This document shows, piece by piece, positions 11,506 to 22,400 of a stretch of DNA of 52,500 nucleotides. Numbering within the stretch: the stretch's first letter is position 1; each line of letters begins with the position of its first letter. The notes under the pieces are model-generated. The model was not told the DNA's origin, searched no databases, and worked only from the letters and a program-made list of their open reading frames with translations. Origin of the DNA: Chromera velia (Eukaryota > Sar > Chromeraceae); the NCBI GenBank assembly GCA_018398765.1, contig JAHBMJ010002621.1:12728-65227 (forward strand). Direction: 5' to 3'. A program made the translations under genes and the position numbers.

Positions 11506-12117
11506 ACGAGAAAGAAGGTCTGCTGGAATGCCACCCCCGATAGGAGGATCGAAACGTTCTACAATGTCTTGCTGCTTGACATGATGCTCAATTTCTTTCG
11601 GCTTTCATTTTCCATTCTCGTTTTTATTGAATCTAGTGACCTTCAAGCCTCGCTCTTGCTTTGCTCCTTCTCAAACAATGCGACCAGCCCAAAGAGCACC
11701 GTCTATGTTCCTTACTAGCACCCACCTGCCTGCTTAGCCGCCGGGATGCTCATTTCCATTTTCATTACGCAGCTGGAAAGGCTCTGTTTCTATAGGAAAG
11801 AAGAATCAGGCTCGACGTCTTCCCCTCCTGAATGCAAATCAACTGCTGGAACACCCGGACTCTCATCATCATCATCATAGACAGATGAACGCAACCATCT
11901 ACCAGACTCCTCTTCAACTTTCTTTTCTTTCCTTACCTCTCTCTATTTCCGTACTTCGTCCACACCCAACCACTTCTCAAGCCTGACATACTGTGGATGC
12001 ACACGCAAAGGGACCTATCGACCCCCCCGCAACACAACGAGTGAACAGACCTGCGGGCCCTGTACCTCCCTGAAGAGACTCAGTGCTCGCTCACTCTTTG
12101 AAAGAGGGTCCACTGAA

Positions 12118-12420
12118 AACAGAGTGGACTCTAAAGTAGGACTTAGTGGAATTCAAAGTAACTTTTAAATTTACTATATTCTAGCTTCATTATAAAATAA
12201 AACTAGGTTACTTAAAGCAATCTAAAGTTTTTTAGAGCATTTAAAATCGCTACTTCTGTGCAAATCTGCTCAAATGTGCTCAAAAGACTGGTTGATTAGC
12301 TAGGGTGCATGGTGGGAAAAATTATGATCACCGTGGCACGTAGAAGTTAGTGAATGTTACCTGCAAAGAAATACACAGGCACAACAGTAATGGATATGCT
12401 CAACAGCAACGTTTAGCGCT
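12118..12420 (+). repeat. Foldback copy 1, left inverted repeat
   Basis: Pairs with the reverse complement of about 13438-13731 with few mismatches and one deletion of about 15 bases on the right arm. It contains AT-rich words (CTAGCTTCATTATAAA) shared with copy 2. Confidence 0.88.
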
Positions 12421-13437
12421 GCTAATCAAGTACAAAGAATTGCTTCTTCTGCAAGGGAAACAGTGCAGGAAGGAGGGCTTCACAGCTAGGCTGGTCAGAC
12501 CGGACAGGAGACGGTCAGCAGGGGTCGGAGAGGATTCCTAAGAACAGAGCACAGAGACAACATAATTCTATTCACAAAGAACTCACACTACACGGCGTAA
12601 AAGCTTGCAAATCGTTCTGCGTGTGTCAATGAGAAACTGTAAAAAAGAAAGACAGGTCTGTAGGTAGATCCAGATATTCAGAGGGAGACCAGTACGGAGT
12701 GCCACAAATGAGAAAGGATGAACGAATAAATAGCACTTGCGTCGGGATAGTATGGACCGCTTTGAAAGACTGACACATACGGAGCAAGTGGAAGACATTT
12801 AAATGTATGAAAGCTGAGCGATTGGTCTAGGTAGAAAAATGTCTGGCACGACTGAGAGCTGACAGTGTGCAAAGCTTCAGAAGAGGCAGTCAAAAAATGG
12901 AGACTCTCCATCAACCCTGTCCCAGTGACCTCCCTTGTGCGTTTTCGTCAAGCTCCTAGCAGGACAAAGAAGCTGGATGCTAAGCAAATCATCATACAAA
13001 GCGAGAGAGCAAGCCGCACTTCCTTAACTGACCTGCAGGTGTTCCCAAATCTCCGTTCACCAACACCTACAAACACGGAGGGACAGGCGTTCACGCTTTG
13101 TGCAGTCAAGGAAGCACTTTTGTCCAGCTTATTCTGCACGCACAAGGTTCCAAGGACAAAACTAAGAGCTTAAGAAACAGCGGGTCCGGACAGGCTGACC
13201 TGGGGGTTGACCTTGGGGCTCCCAAGACTGTGACCTGCAAGGAAAGAGTAAGGAGAGCGATGAAGGCAGCAGTACTTTAATACCTAGATAAGGCTAGCAG
13301 CCCTTCCCCGCTTGAACAAGAGGAGAAGCAGCAAGCAGAAAGACGTTAAAAACAAGATCAAGACGGCTGGTCTCCACTGGACCCACCTGCAAGCTCCACT
13401 TCGTGCCGACCCGAGGTGATCCAGCAACTGTTGTTGT

Positions 13438-13731
13438 TAGGCGCTAAACATTGCTGTTGAACATATCCATTAGTGTTGTACCTATGTATTTCTTTGCAGG
13501 TAACATTCACTAACTTCTACGTGCCACAGTGATCGTAATTTTTCCCTAGCTAATCAACCAGTCTTTTGAGCACATTTGAGCAGATTCGCACAGAAGTAAC
13601 GATTTTAAATGCTCTAAAAAACTTTAGATTACTTTAAGTAACCTAGTTTTACTTTATAATGAAGCTAGAATATAGTAAATTTAAAAGTCACTTTGAATTC
13701 CACTAAGTCCTACTTTGGAGTCCACTCTGTT
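13438..13731 (-). repeat. Foldback copy 1, right inverted repeat
   Basis: Reverse complement of the left arm. Compared with copy 2 this arm is cut short at its inner end: copy 2 has inverted arms of about 650 bases, so about 350 bases of the right arm are missing here. Confidence 0.88.
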
Positions 13732-14262
13732 TGAACCTGTGGGATCTATCACATGAACCTCATCCCCCATTGCGATTGGGGGCGCTCCACACATATAACT
13801 GAAAATCAAAGAATTGGAAGACATGCCTGTCTTGCTGTGAACAATATCACCTAACTGATTAGCAACGCCGGAGAGAAAGGCAGGCCACAAAGAAAGAGGA
13901 AGATGGAGCTGAATCAAAGTCTTTCTGAGCAGAGAGATGACAGTCGAGTTTACACGTTCAACATCTGACTGAACCTCAGGGCTAAAAGGGGGACCCCTTT
14001 CATGGTGAAGACCTATGTCATCATATGCCGCTGCGTACCCAATCTCGTCTTCTTCTCTGACGAACTCACCCCCGTTGTCTGTCTGAACGACAAGGGCCTT
14101 TCCAAAACTGCGAATCTGCCATCTGCGCACCGACTGACGAAGGTGCCGCACTGCGTAGCGCTTTCTGCGAAGTGTAGAGAGAGAAACTTTCTTGACCCCG
14201 CCACAAACGATCACCAAAATATAGCGAAATCTTCCTACACCTTTCGTCCACATCTCCTTCAA
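13681..14262 (-). pseudogene. Copia integrase catalytic core (interrupted)
   Basis: Contains the three acidic positions of the retroviral-type integrase: D in DLKEMW-like start (MKEMWTKGVGRFRYILVIVCG), D in LVVQTDNGGEF and E in SPEVQSDVERVNSTV about 35 residues later. Then comes PLSLWPAFLSGVANQL, the copia segment after the core. The frame is cut after DPTGS by the foldback element at 13731. The enzyme would insert the cDNA into the host genome; in this copy it cannot be made whole. Confidence 0.85.
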
Positions 14263-14325
14263 GTCATAAAAGATGACTTAGTTGAAGGGGGCGCGCTCCT
14301 TTGCATGCTGCGGCTGCTTCGACTT

Positions 14326-14580
14326 TTAGGCTGGCTTGTCACCCTTCGCTGCGGATGAAATTTTCTTTTCAACGGAAAAACGAACACGCTTTACTGCTTG
14401 CTTCTTCTCTCCCAACTTTTTCTTTTTTAAAATCCCTTTTGCAGGGATCCTTTCCTTTCTCTGATTGACTGACTTGCACGCTTTGCACAAATCCCTCACA
14501 TCTCTGCACTCTTGAGGAGAGAAGGAAAGAGGCACTCCTTTTTCTTCTAGTCTAAGAGTCTTCTCAAGACGAGCGCCCAC
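14326..14580 (-). pseudogene. Copia pre-integrase zinc-binding segment
   Basis: The frame has SFSPQECRDVRDLCKACKSVNQRK, where the C-x2-C pair matches the cysteine end of the HHCC domain that precedes copia integrases. It is followed by a lysine-rich spacer. It sits directly upstream (on the minus strand) of the integrase core, which starts in another frame. Confidence 0.5.
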
Positions 14581-14619
14581 AGAATGTGCAAGTCAGGAAT
14601 GCAACACATAGAGCAGGTG

Positions 14620-14943
14620 TTACTTCCTCTCTGTAGGAAGGGTTTCTGTGGAACGAGCCTCTGCAGAGAGAGAGGAAGAGTAGAAAACTTTCTTCTTCCA
14701 GGTATCAAGAGGTGTAGTCATCTGTGCAGCTGTTGCTGCTTCATCGTTTTGGTAGAGACGGAGGGCTGGCATCCGTCCCAATCGCTCAATAGGGGCCCAA
14801 AAGCTCCTGCCCTCGGTGTCAGTCAACCTGATATAGCTGCGACGCCTCCATCTCTTCGAAAGGAAAATCTCCTTCTCTGCACAGGGGAGGAGACCTTTGC
14901 CTACGGAAGGGTGAATAGCCCCCTCATCAGGAACCTGCCTCAC
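14620..14943 (-). pseudogene. Copia pol segment between protease and integrase
   Basis: A 107-codon minus-strand frame that follows the protease frame with a four-base overlap. It shows a charged start (DEGAIHPSVGKGLLPC) and RRSYIRLTDTEGRSFWAPIERLGRMPALRLY. I see no catalytic motif; position makes it the region after the protease that includes the gag-pre-integrase part. The frame change against its neighbours is best read as decay. Confidence 0.4.
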
Positions 14944-15458
14944 CTTCCCGAACTCATCTCGAACAGGGAAGTGGAAGAGGTGTACGTTGTCAGTGACGAA
15001 AGGAGACGCATCGGGGCGCCACTCTTTGTGGCGAGGTTGAACTCCGTGCGCCTTTTCTTCTGACTAACCGAGTACTTTGCGAACTCCTCGTTGAGTAGTC
15101 CGAACGTACAGCCGGTGTCTGGCAGCAACTCGTCGTCTGTATCTGCCTTTGAGAGAATGCGTGCTCTCGAAGTTTTTGTCTGTATATGAAAAGTATAAGA
15201 AAGAGAAGGTGTAGCACCCAACTCTTTGGACGCAGAAGTTGCTGCCGTTGCTGTTGACAATAAATCGACTGACCGGAGGAGCTTAGTGGCCTTGCTTTGC
15301 CGAGGTCTATTGAAGTGTCTTGCTCCCCTGATGGATGCCCTCGGTCCTGCGACCGCTCCCACTGGTAGCGCTCTCCTAGGCCAGTGCATGTTCCGGAACG
15401 TCACCCAAACCATGCATGCGTGTTCCCTTGGGACCTCCTGGCCCCAGGAATCCTTCAC
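14940..15458 (-). pseudogene. Copia aspartic protease region
   Basis: The frame contains DDELLPDTGCTFGLLNEEF. DTG is the active-site triad of retroelement aspartic proteases, with the usual hydrophobic residues before it and a turn after it. Upstream of it lie about 100 residues rich in R, S and A. The frame differs from gag, so either a programmed shift or decay separates them. The enzyme would cut the element's own polyprotein. Confidence 0.7.
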
Positions 15459-15555
15459 TGCTCCCTTCCCCTATCGTCCCCTCAAAGAAGAAACAACAAA
15501 GGCAGGTTGCAGTCGCTCATTCAGACTGAGGTCTCGAAAGACCCACCTGACCGGC

Positions 15556-16758
15556 TCAAAAAACCGAATCACAGTCTGAGCCCAAATCGCTGTCCACCAG
15601 ATCGGGACAGGAGGACTCAGACTCAGAGTGGCGGGAGGAGGAAGGTGAGCTGCGGGAACGCCGCTCAGCGGGGCGTCGGCTCTCCTTCTTTCCCATGGGA
15701 GAGTTCTTCTTCCTGGGGCAGTACCAGGCGAGGTGACCAGTCTTTCCGCACCCCCCCCACTCGGTCTTGCACTCGCTCTTGGAAGCTAGGCAGTAGTCTG
15801 GGCTGCAATGAACAAAACTGTAGTTGTTGCACTTCGTTCCCTCTGCCTTGTCTGTAGTCTCTTTAGACGGCTTCACCTGCTGCTTTTTCTTCTTCCCTTT
15901 GGGCTTTTTTGTACCCTTCTTTCCAGAATCCCGCTTCTCAGCGGCACCCCCGAACTCATGTCCACTCACCAACTCCTTCTTTGAGCCCTTGGACTCAGCA
16001 CCATGAAGAGCGGACTTGTAGGCGAGTGCATCTGCCTTGTGGTCGGTAAACGAACGGATGTCAGAGTAGGTCAAGGAGTCGATGTCTTTCTTCAACTCCA
16101 TCGCGGCCTTCTCTGCGATGTCTGTCCACTCATGGGTGAGGAACAGACGCTTCATGCAGAGCTTCTTCATGTCCTTGTCCATTGGAGTGAAGCCCTTGGC
16201 ATCGGAAGAACGAATGACCTTATCCAGTCTACGCAACACTTCCTTCAGTGTCTCCCCCTTCTCCTTCTCACGGCGAAGAGAATGGAAATTCACCTCAGTG
16301 ATGGTCTTCTCGACAGACTTGTCCTTCAAGTAGTGATTGATTATGGTGTTAAGCAGTTTGTTGGTCTCATGACCCTGGGCTGCTGCTGTGTGGACGTCTT
16401 TATGGAGCTCTTCGAAGTCCGAAAAGGCATGAAGCAGGGCGCACTTGTAGATCTCGATCAGGAGATTGGTATCGGGATGATACTGGGAGGACAAGAAGAG
16501 GCTAGACTGTGTCTTCCAGTCATCCATCCAGTTGTCCAGATGGGTAGCCTTCAGCGACTTCACCTTGGGAACCCAGGAGAAATTAGACGGCTTCAGAGCA
16601 GCCGGAGGAGCAGAAGATGCAGCTACAGCAGAAGTTTGAGCCGACTGGCTCGCTAACAGCAAGCTCAGCACCTTGGGCAGATCCGCGTCTAGTTTAACAA
16701 TCCTCTGCTCCTGCCAGCCTGCAGTATTGGAAGCAGAAGAAGAAGACTTATCGCCCAC
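15556..16758 (-). CDS. Copia Gag with CCHC zinc knuckle
   Basis: A 400-codon open frame, the longest intact one of the element. Residues about 60-200 resemble the copia gag core (LDNWMDDWKTQ, then helical charged sequence). A basic segment with many K follows and then the knuckle: CKTEWGGCGKTGHLAWYC, where C-x2-C-x4-H-x4-C is read as C-GGCGKTGHLAWYC plus an upstream Cys. The C-terminus is Ser/Asp-rich. The frame is open up to a GTG at 16758, which overlaps the primer-binding site; there is no ATG near the start, and the first Met is about residue 78. A lost start codon or a changed leader is likely. Gag forms the particle shell and binds the RNA. Confidence 0.82.
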   Translation of the reverse strand: MGDKSSSSASNTAGWQEQRIVKLDADLPKVLSLLLASQSAQTSAVAASSAPPAALKPSNFSWVPKVKSLKATHLDNWMDDWKTQSSLFLSSQYHPDTNLLIEIYKCALLHAFSDFEELHKDVHTAAAQGHETNKLLNTIINHYLKDKSVEKTITEVNFHSLRREKEKGETLKEVLRRLDKVIRSSDAKGFTPMDKDMKKLCMKRLFLTHEWTDIAEKAAMELKKDIDSLTYSDIRSFTDHKADALAYKSALHGAESKGSKKELVSGHEFGGAAEKRDSGKKGTKKPKGKKKKQQVKPSKETTDKAEGTKCNNYSFVHCSPDYCLASKSECKTEWGGCGKTGHLAWYCPRKKNSPMGKKESRRPAERRSRSSPSSSRHSESESSCPDLVDSDLGSDCDSVF

Positions 16759-16771
16759 CTGGGAGTACCAG
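16750..16771 (-). promoter_or_regulatory. Copia primer-binding site
   Basis: One base inside the 5' LTR, on the minus strand, lies TGGTACTCCCAGGTGG. TGG is the complement of a tRNA CCA end, so this is the likely primer site for reverse transcription. The tRNA identity was not determined. Confidence 0.65.
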
Positions 16772-17276
16772 TATTAGGGTTCGGGCCTGAGTCAGACATC
16801 TGCGCAACAGTCTGTACAAAGGAACTGAGACTGGAGGAAGTAGGCTAGGAAGCAAGCCGACAGCGCTAGGCTAAGTACAAAGCAATGATAGTAGAAGCAG
16901 CGTACTCAGAATATTCAACGTCAAGAAGTCTGGATCTAGAAGGACTGAACTTCATCCAAGCATTCCGACTTCTATCTTCTCAATCTGTTACCGTCTACGT
17001 TCTGTCGATCGAGAGGATGCGACTATTCGGATCGACACGTTACATATACACAGAATCGGTTGTCTTTCAATCGGCTAATTACCGACTATCATGAATCGGG
17101 TCTCTTCGTTCACTGTTGTCATGAAGAGGCAATCATTCGATCATTCATGTCTGCATGTACATGAATGAAATCTGTATCGACTCGCACATGCAAATCGTTA
17201 GATCATCATGGGCGGCGGCGGCGGGCGTCGCGCGTGCAGTGGCCCGCGCGTCCGTCCACCCCCGCGCGCACTAACA
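16772..17276 (-). repeat. Copia 5' LTR
   Basis: About 94 percent like the left LTR in the part compared by eye. The inner terminus reads TATTAG instead of TGTTAG, so one end base is mutated. It should hold the element's promoter, but no clear TATA box was chosen. TTGTT follows at 17277-17281. Confidence 0.92.
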
Positions 17277-17336
17277 TTGTTTACTATGTTTAGTGCAAAT
17301 CAGCAACTTGAAGTTTTGAATTAAGTTTTCTATAAA

Positions 17337-19333
17337 TTAGCTATAACATTGTTTCGCCCCTGATGCCTTTTCATCAATATTTGGCCCAGGCACTCCAGAT
17401 ATTCGCATTTGTGCCAACTCAAGCTCTGTGATGCGATACACTGCGTGTGTCCTGGGCGTGAGGAATGGCAGGATCTCCCTTTCCAGCCCGCTTTTTGGAA
17501 GGCCAAGGAGAGCGGACCGAAGAGGCTCATACAGGGCTCCTACCCTCGCCAGTGCGTTGAAGAGCATCACTGTGTCCGGTCCGGAGAGCTGCCCCGCCTG
17601 AGGGGACATGAAAGACGACAACTTAACAAGGAAATTGAGGAGCAAGACAGGGTAAAACCGACAGGGAGATACGCGCAGAGGGACAACAGGTGCGAGCGAA
17701 TTTAAAGCTTGTGGACACAAGGGTGGCGTAGACAGCTTGACGCCCAAACGGTGTGTCAACTGACAGGCCGAAAAGCGAACATAGATCGACGGCAAAGCAG
17801 TACTTCTGACTATTCTGCCTCATACACATGCATGCCGACACACAACCCCATACATCCATTCATGCATGCCGACATGCATTTCTGACCCCCCTTACCTTGA
17901 GCATATCGTGTAGCCGTCCCACGAGAGGACCAAAGAAGGCGACATCAAACTTCTGGAAGTGGCAGTAGGCGAACACTGCATGCGAGAGGAGAAAGACGGA
18001 ATGAACGCTCACTTACAAGAGATAGCACGTAAAGTGAAAAAGCAGCAGAGATCCCTCCAGGTCGTCAAAACGGTAGAAACAGACAAAGGAAGAATGGATA
18101 CGTAAAGTGTATCGTCACTCTCTGCATTCATGATCATCAATTTCCGCTGATCGATTGAGTTGACATTCATTGTTCAGTCATCAATTTCCGCTGATCGATT
18201 GAGTTGACATTCATTGTTCAGTCATCAATTTCCGCTGATCGATTGAGTTGACATTCATTGTTCAGTCGTCAGACGGACAGGAAGATATGTAGAAGGACAC
18301 TCATGGAGACGTGCAGAAAGGCACAGAAACAAAAACAAAAACAGACTGACCAACGAGCGAGAGCTCATGTCCTGTCATCCTCCCTGCCACCTTGGAAATG
18401 GGTACCCGGAGAATCTCAAAGAGGTCGTCGTTGTGTACATGAGCCCTAGCCCATGCGTGTGCCAGCATTGCCAGCTGGAGAGGTTCCACGCCCCCCGCTC
18501 CCTCTCCCTGGAGACCCACCACGGCCCCTCTGGCGCTGTCGACCCCCTGACTGACGTTGTGGATGACCACAGCTGCAGCTTCATAGAGAAGGTCGAATAG
18601 CGGTATGTCTCTCAAACGAAGCCTTGCGAGTGCGTTGGCGACCAGGCAGACGGAATGGAGGTCCATGGAGGAGGCGACGCGTCTGACGGAGTGCAGGATC
18701 GCTGGGAGGAACTGTGGATGGTCCAGCGTTCTGCTTTGGGAGATCTTCGTGGCTGAGTTCAGAAGAAGCGCGAGTTGTCGTCCACTCGCCTGCATGCAAA
18801 CATTTCTTGAATGCGAAAAAGAACGGATTTGGAATGACGAGAAAAAAAGGGGCGGGTGAAAGAAATCTGTCTGCGCGCAGACGTTTTGTCCGGCTCATGT
18901 CTTCTGCTGTTGTACAGGAAGGAAGAAGGACACTACGAATGGAGTTGGTTCGACAACAGACACGCTCACAATGACCAATGAAGAACAAATGTGAATTATC
19001 TGCGCGAGCGAGAAACACCGAACACCTTTTCAATGAGCAACTTTTTCCGAGAGAAGATGGAAGACAAAGACGGGAGACCGACTGAGTGTCTTGTCTGACC
19101 TGAGGGAGATGCTTGACGACTTCTAACATGGTCAAGTCCAGAGTGTCCGCCTGGTGGGTATGGGGGGGGGAGTGAGTGCAGGAATGAAACAATCAAGACA
19201 AGCGGGGAGCAGGGATAGAGACAAAGAGAAAAAAAAACAAAGTACGTTTGAAAGAAGTAGAGGAGACAGTCAATCAGGCCACACTTCAATTTCGATTCGT
19301 CTGTCTGGACAGAGGGACGGAGAGAACCTGTCT

Positions 19334-19423
<90 letters not shown>

Positions 19424-19450
19424 CTGTATGTGTGTGTGTGTGTGTGTATG

Positions 19451-19490
<40 letters not shown>

Positions 19491-22400
19491 AGCGCAACGG
19501 AAGCAAGCTGAGCGTGTTCATACAACCCCTTCAACAGACGCTCGCCTGCGCGCCCCCCACCCTCCCCCCAAACCAACCCACCGAGCACCCCCCAAGTCGT
19601 GCGAACGCATTTAGGGCGATTGTCAAAGAAAGCAGGTCCATCTCACAGAGGGCCTCCGCTGTTTTTGCAGACAGCGCACTCACAAGCTCCCGTCTGCAGA
19701 AAAAACAGAATAAAGTAAAAGAGCAGAGAACGCAGATGGAAGAAAAGAAACACCCCACTGATTTTGCAAAGGAACCTCTACTCACTGGCTGGACGAGACA
19801 CTAAATCAAATCGATCGATCAGAGAGAATGGAAGCAAGAAGAAGCAAACGCAAACAAAACACATGAAGCATCTAGACTGAAAGGAAGTGCCCCAATTGCT
19901 CGAAAGAGAGAGAACTTCCAGAGCAAGGGAGACGGCTTGCTCAGGTGTCACTGAATGCATCCATTCTCGAATCTCTGCATTCTTCTTCTTTCTCTCACTT
20001 TCTCGGTCTGTGCTTGTCTGTGTGTCTGGATATGTCTATGCGCTTGTCTGTTGGCTTGCTTTTGTGTCCATGCCCCTGTCTGTGAGTTTGTCTGACTGTC
20101 TACTTACAATTCTGTCTGATCCAGCTGCACGGTGTGGGTTTGGGGCGCCTCTTCTAGTCCCTCTCCATCTGCACCTCCACCTCCCTCTTCACCTTCATCT
20201 GTCTCTCCAGTGACCGTACTTCTTTTACTCCCCTCCTGGAAATCCGCTTCTCCTTCTTCTTTTCTGTCAAAATCGCCCACAGAGACATTCTCTCGTGAGG
20301 GAATTGAAGAAGAAGAAGGGGAGGAGGGCGGGGTGTGCATCCCCCGGCTCCTGTCTCTTCTTATCAACGTGAACGAATCCGAAGGGGGGGACAAGGAAGC
20401 AAAAGAGTGAGGACTGTCTCTTGGTCCCGTGCCCTCCCGACTCCCTCTCTCCTCTCCTCCTGTCTCGCCCCCCGAAGGTAACTCTCTTTCTCCCCCCCTG
20501 CTGTCTACAGATATGTCATCACTCTTCTCCTTCCCCCCCCTATGCATGCGAAAGTTCGCATGAGCAATCGCGTTCAGGATCACAGATAGCCCTGCATGCA
20601 GATAGGCAGAATGAGAAGAAGAGAGGCTTTGCGTATGTACACACACAGGGAACTCGCTTCAAGTGCCTCCCTCTACCTCTGCCTTCCGGAGTTCATTTTT
20701 ACATTTTAAAACGCAAAGCAACACAAAAAAACCGAAACAATGCCGCCGCAAAAATAAACTGACAGCGGGCATAAACCCGCCACGCAGAATGTATCGTCCC
20801 AGATGCAGAACAATGAAAGGAAACCCAGTGCATGCAGCACGTGTGCAAAAACGAAAAAGAATAAAAAACAGGTGAGAAAGAAAAGCTACACAACAACAGA
20901 CCTTTTGGAGTCAATTCTCTAAGCACAACAGGGTCCCTCAAACGACGAAAGAGAGACCCAAAGAGACCGCCATCAAAGAGGCCTGCCCGAGTCAACGCAT
21001 TGCATAACTGCAGTCAATCAAATTTCAAAGGCACTGTCATCGACCATCAAGCGAGTGACAGCGCATTCGCACTCACAAGGACCAGAGGCGCGCACAGGCA
21101 CGTCAACAAATGCACCCACCCACCCATCCTTCCATCCATCTATTCATAGAGCAAGGCACGCACAGAACCATTGCAAGAAGTCTCTTCGGCTCGGGAGGTG
21201 GAGCGCTCGACGGCTTCGAGTAGCTGTAGCTCTGCCGGCCAGGGGCTGCTGACCCCCTTCGTTGCCCTTCGTGCCTACTCCCAAGTCAAAGACCGGCTCT
21301 CATAGGAATAGAAAACAGAAGAATAGAGATCCGCAAGCCACTGTTCAAGAACAAATGAAGGATGCTTGCCCCTCACCCACTCCCATAGCCAGCTGGCCTT
21401 TGTGTCTTCTTGCTCACAACTCCACACGCACATAAATGACAAGACGCTCACCCCGACGACCTTCACAAACTCTGTAGAAAAAAGTGTTTTTCCCCATACA
21501 ATCGAATCATCCAGAACAGTGATTTCTCTACTTACCCTGACGACCTTCACACACTCTGTAGAAAAAAGTGTTTTTTCCCATACAATCGAATCATCCAGAA
21601 CAGTGATTTCTCTACTTACCCTGACGACCTTCACAGACTCTGTAGAAAAAAGTGTTTTTTCCCATACAATCGAATCATCCAGAACAGTGATTTCTCTACT
21701 TACCCTGACCACCTCCACAGCTTCCATTTTTGTTGCATCCGTCTTGGCCCGTCTCTGCACGATCTGCCTGACGGGACCGTCCAACGAGTTCAGGGTAGCC
21801 AGCCCACAGGCGATCTGGACGACCTCTCTCAACTCTGCTTCTTGCAAAATACCTTTTTGCACCAGACACACAGACAGACAAATAGAGAGACAAACCAAAG
21901 AATGCAATTCTCTGGCGCGCGTTTGTTTGCGCGAGCGCGCATGCGTCCGACTGAAAGATGCAGAAAGCTGGGAGAAGCCGACATGTATCGGGAAAAGAAG
22001 CAAGCACACGGTACGGCCACAATTAGGGCAAGAGAGAGAATAACAAAAAAAAGAAAGTCAAAGAACAGCACGACTCATTCATGCCTCTCTAAACAGCGGG
22101 TACTTTTTTGGATTTTCAAGGCCAAGTTGGGGCAAAATCAGATTAACGGAACAAAGGAGAGAAGAGCTAGTTGCAAGCGACTGCATCCTCAGAAAAGAAA
22201 ACCGGTAAAAAAGAAAAAGAAAAGAACTCACGAGGCAACACTTGATCCTTCAGACGACCCAGAAACACCTGGTCCCTGTACCCCACCATGGCCTGCATGA
22301 GAGGAGGCAGATGGGAAGGTGCAGAGAGAAAAGAAGACAGTCAGGAACATTCATATGCTCTCTGTTTCTCATTAACTTCTTCGCTCCATGAAAGCCGTTG

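Larger units (their letters stand above)
12118..13731. mobile_element. Foldback (long terminal inverted repeat) element, copy 1, inserted in copia integrase
   Basis: The first about 300 bases (AACAGAGTGGACTC...) are repeated in inverse orientation at the right end (...GAGTCCACTCTGTT). TGAA at 12114-12117 and at 13732-13735 is a 4-bp target duplication. If the element and one TGAA are removed, the copia integrase frame joins without a shift (DPTGS meets VDPLSKSE), which fixes the ends. No transposase is recognisable inside; the longest frames, such as 12865-13173, have no known motif. A related longer copy lies at 45013-47367. Confidence 0.9.
8371..17276 (-). mobile_element. Ty1/copia LTR retrotransposon, full length but decayed, with nested insertion
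   Basis: An 8.9-kb element read on the minus strand: 5' LTR at 16772-17276, primer-binding site, gag (16758-15556), protease (around 15200-15050), integrase (14580-13681 and on to about 11900), reverse transcriptase (11505-10353), RNase H (about 9988-9761), polypurine tract and 3' LTR at 8371-8880, flanked by TTGTT duplications. Integrase before reverse transcriptase defines the copia order. The pol region is split into several frames by frameshifts and stops, and a 1.6-kb foldback element interrupts the integrase. In the first 150 bases of the LTRs I count about nine differences, so the insertion is not recent and the copy is probably inactive. Confidence 0.92.

Noticed and set aside
19154-19588. 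Frames made of SLSLSL, CVCVCV, RERERE or HTHTHT
   Set aside because: Products of the CT/GT/GA microsatellite.
20132-20410. Plus-strand frames opposite exon 20108-20591
   Set aside because: Shadow of the Ser/Glu-rich insert of the minus-strand gene.
21366-22043. 225-codon plus frame over the triplicated unit
   Set aside because: Opposite strand of the exon/intron triplication; period 84 keeps every frame open.
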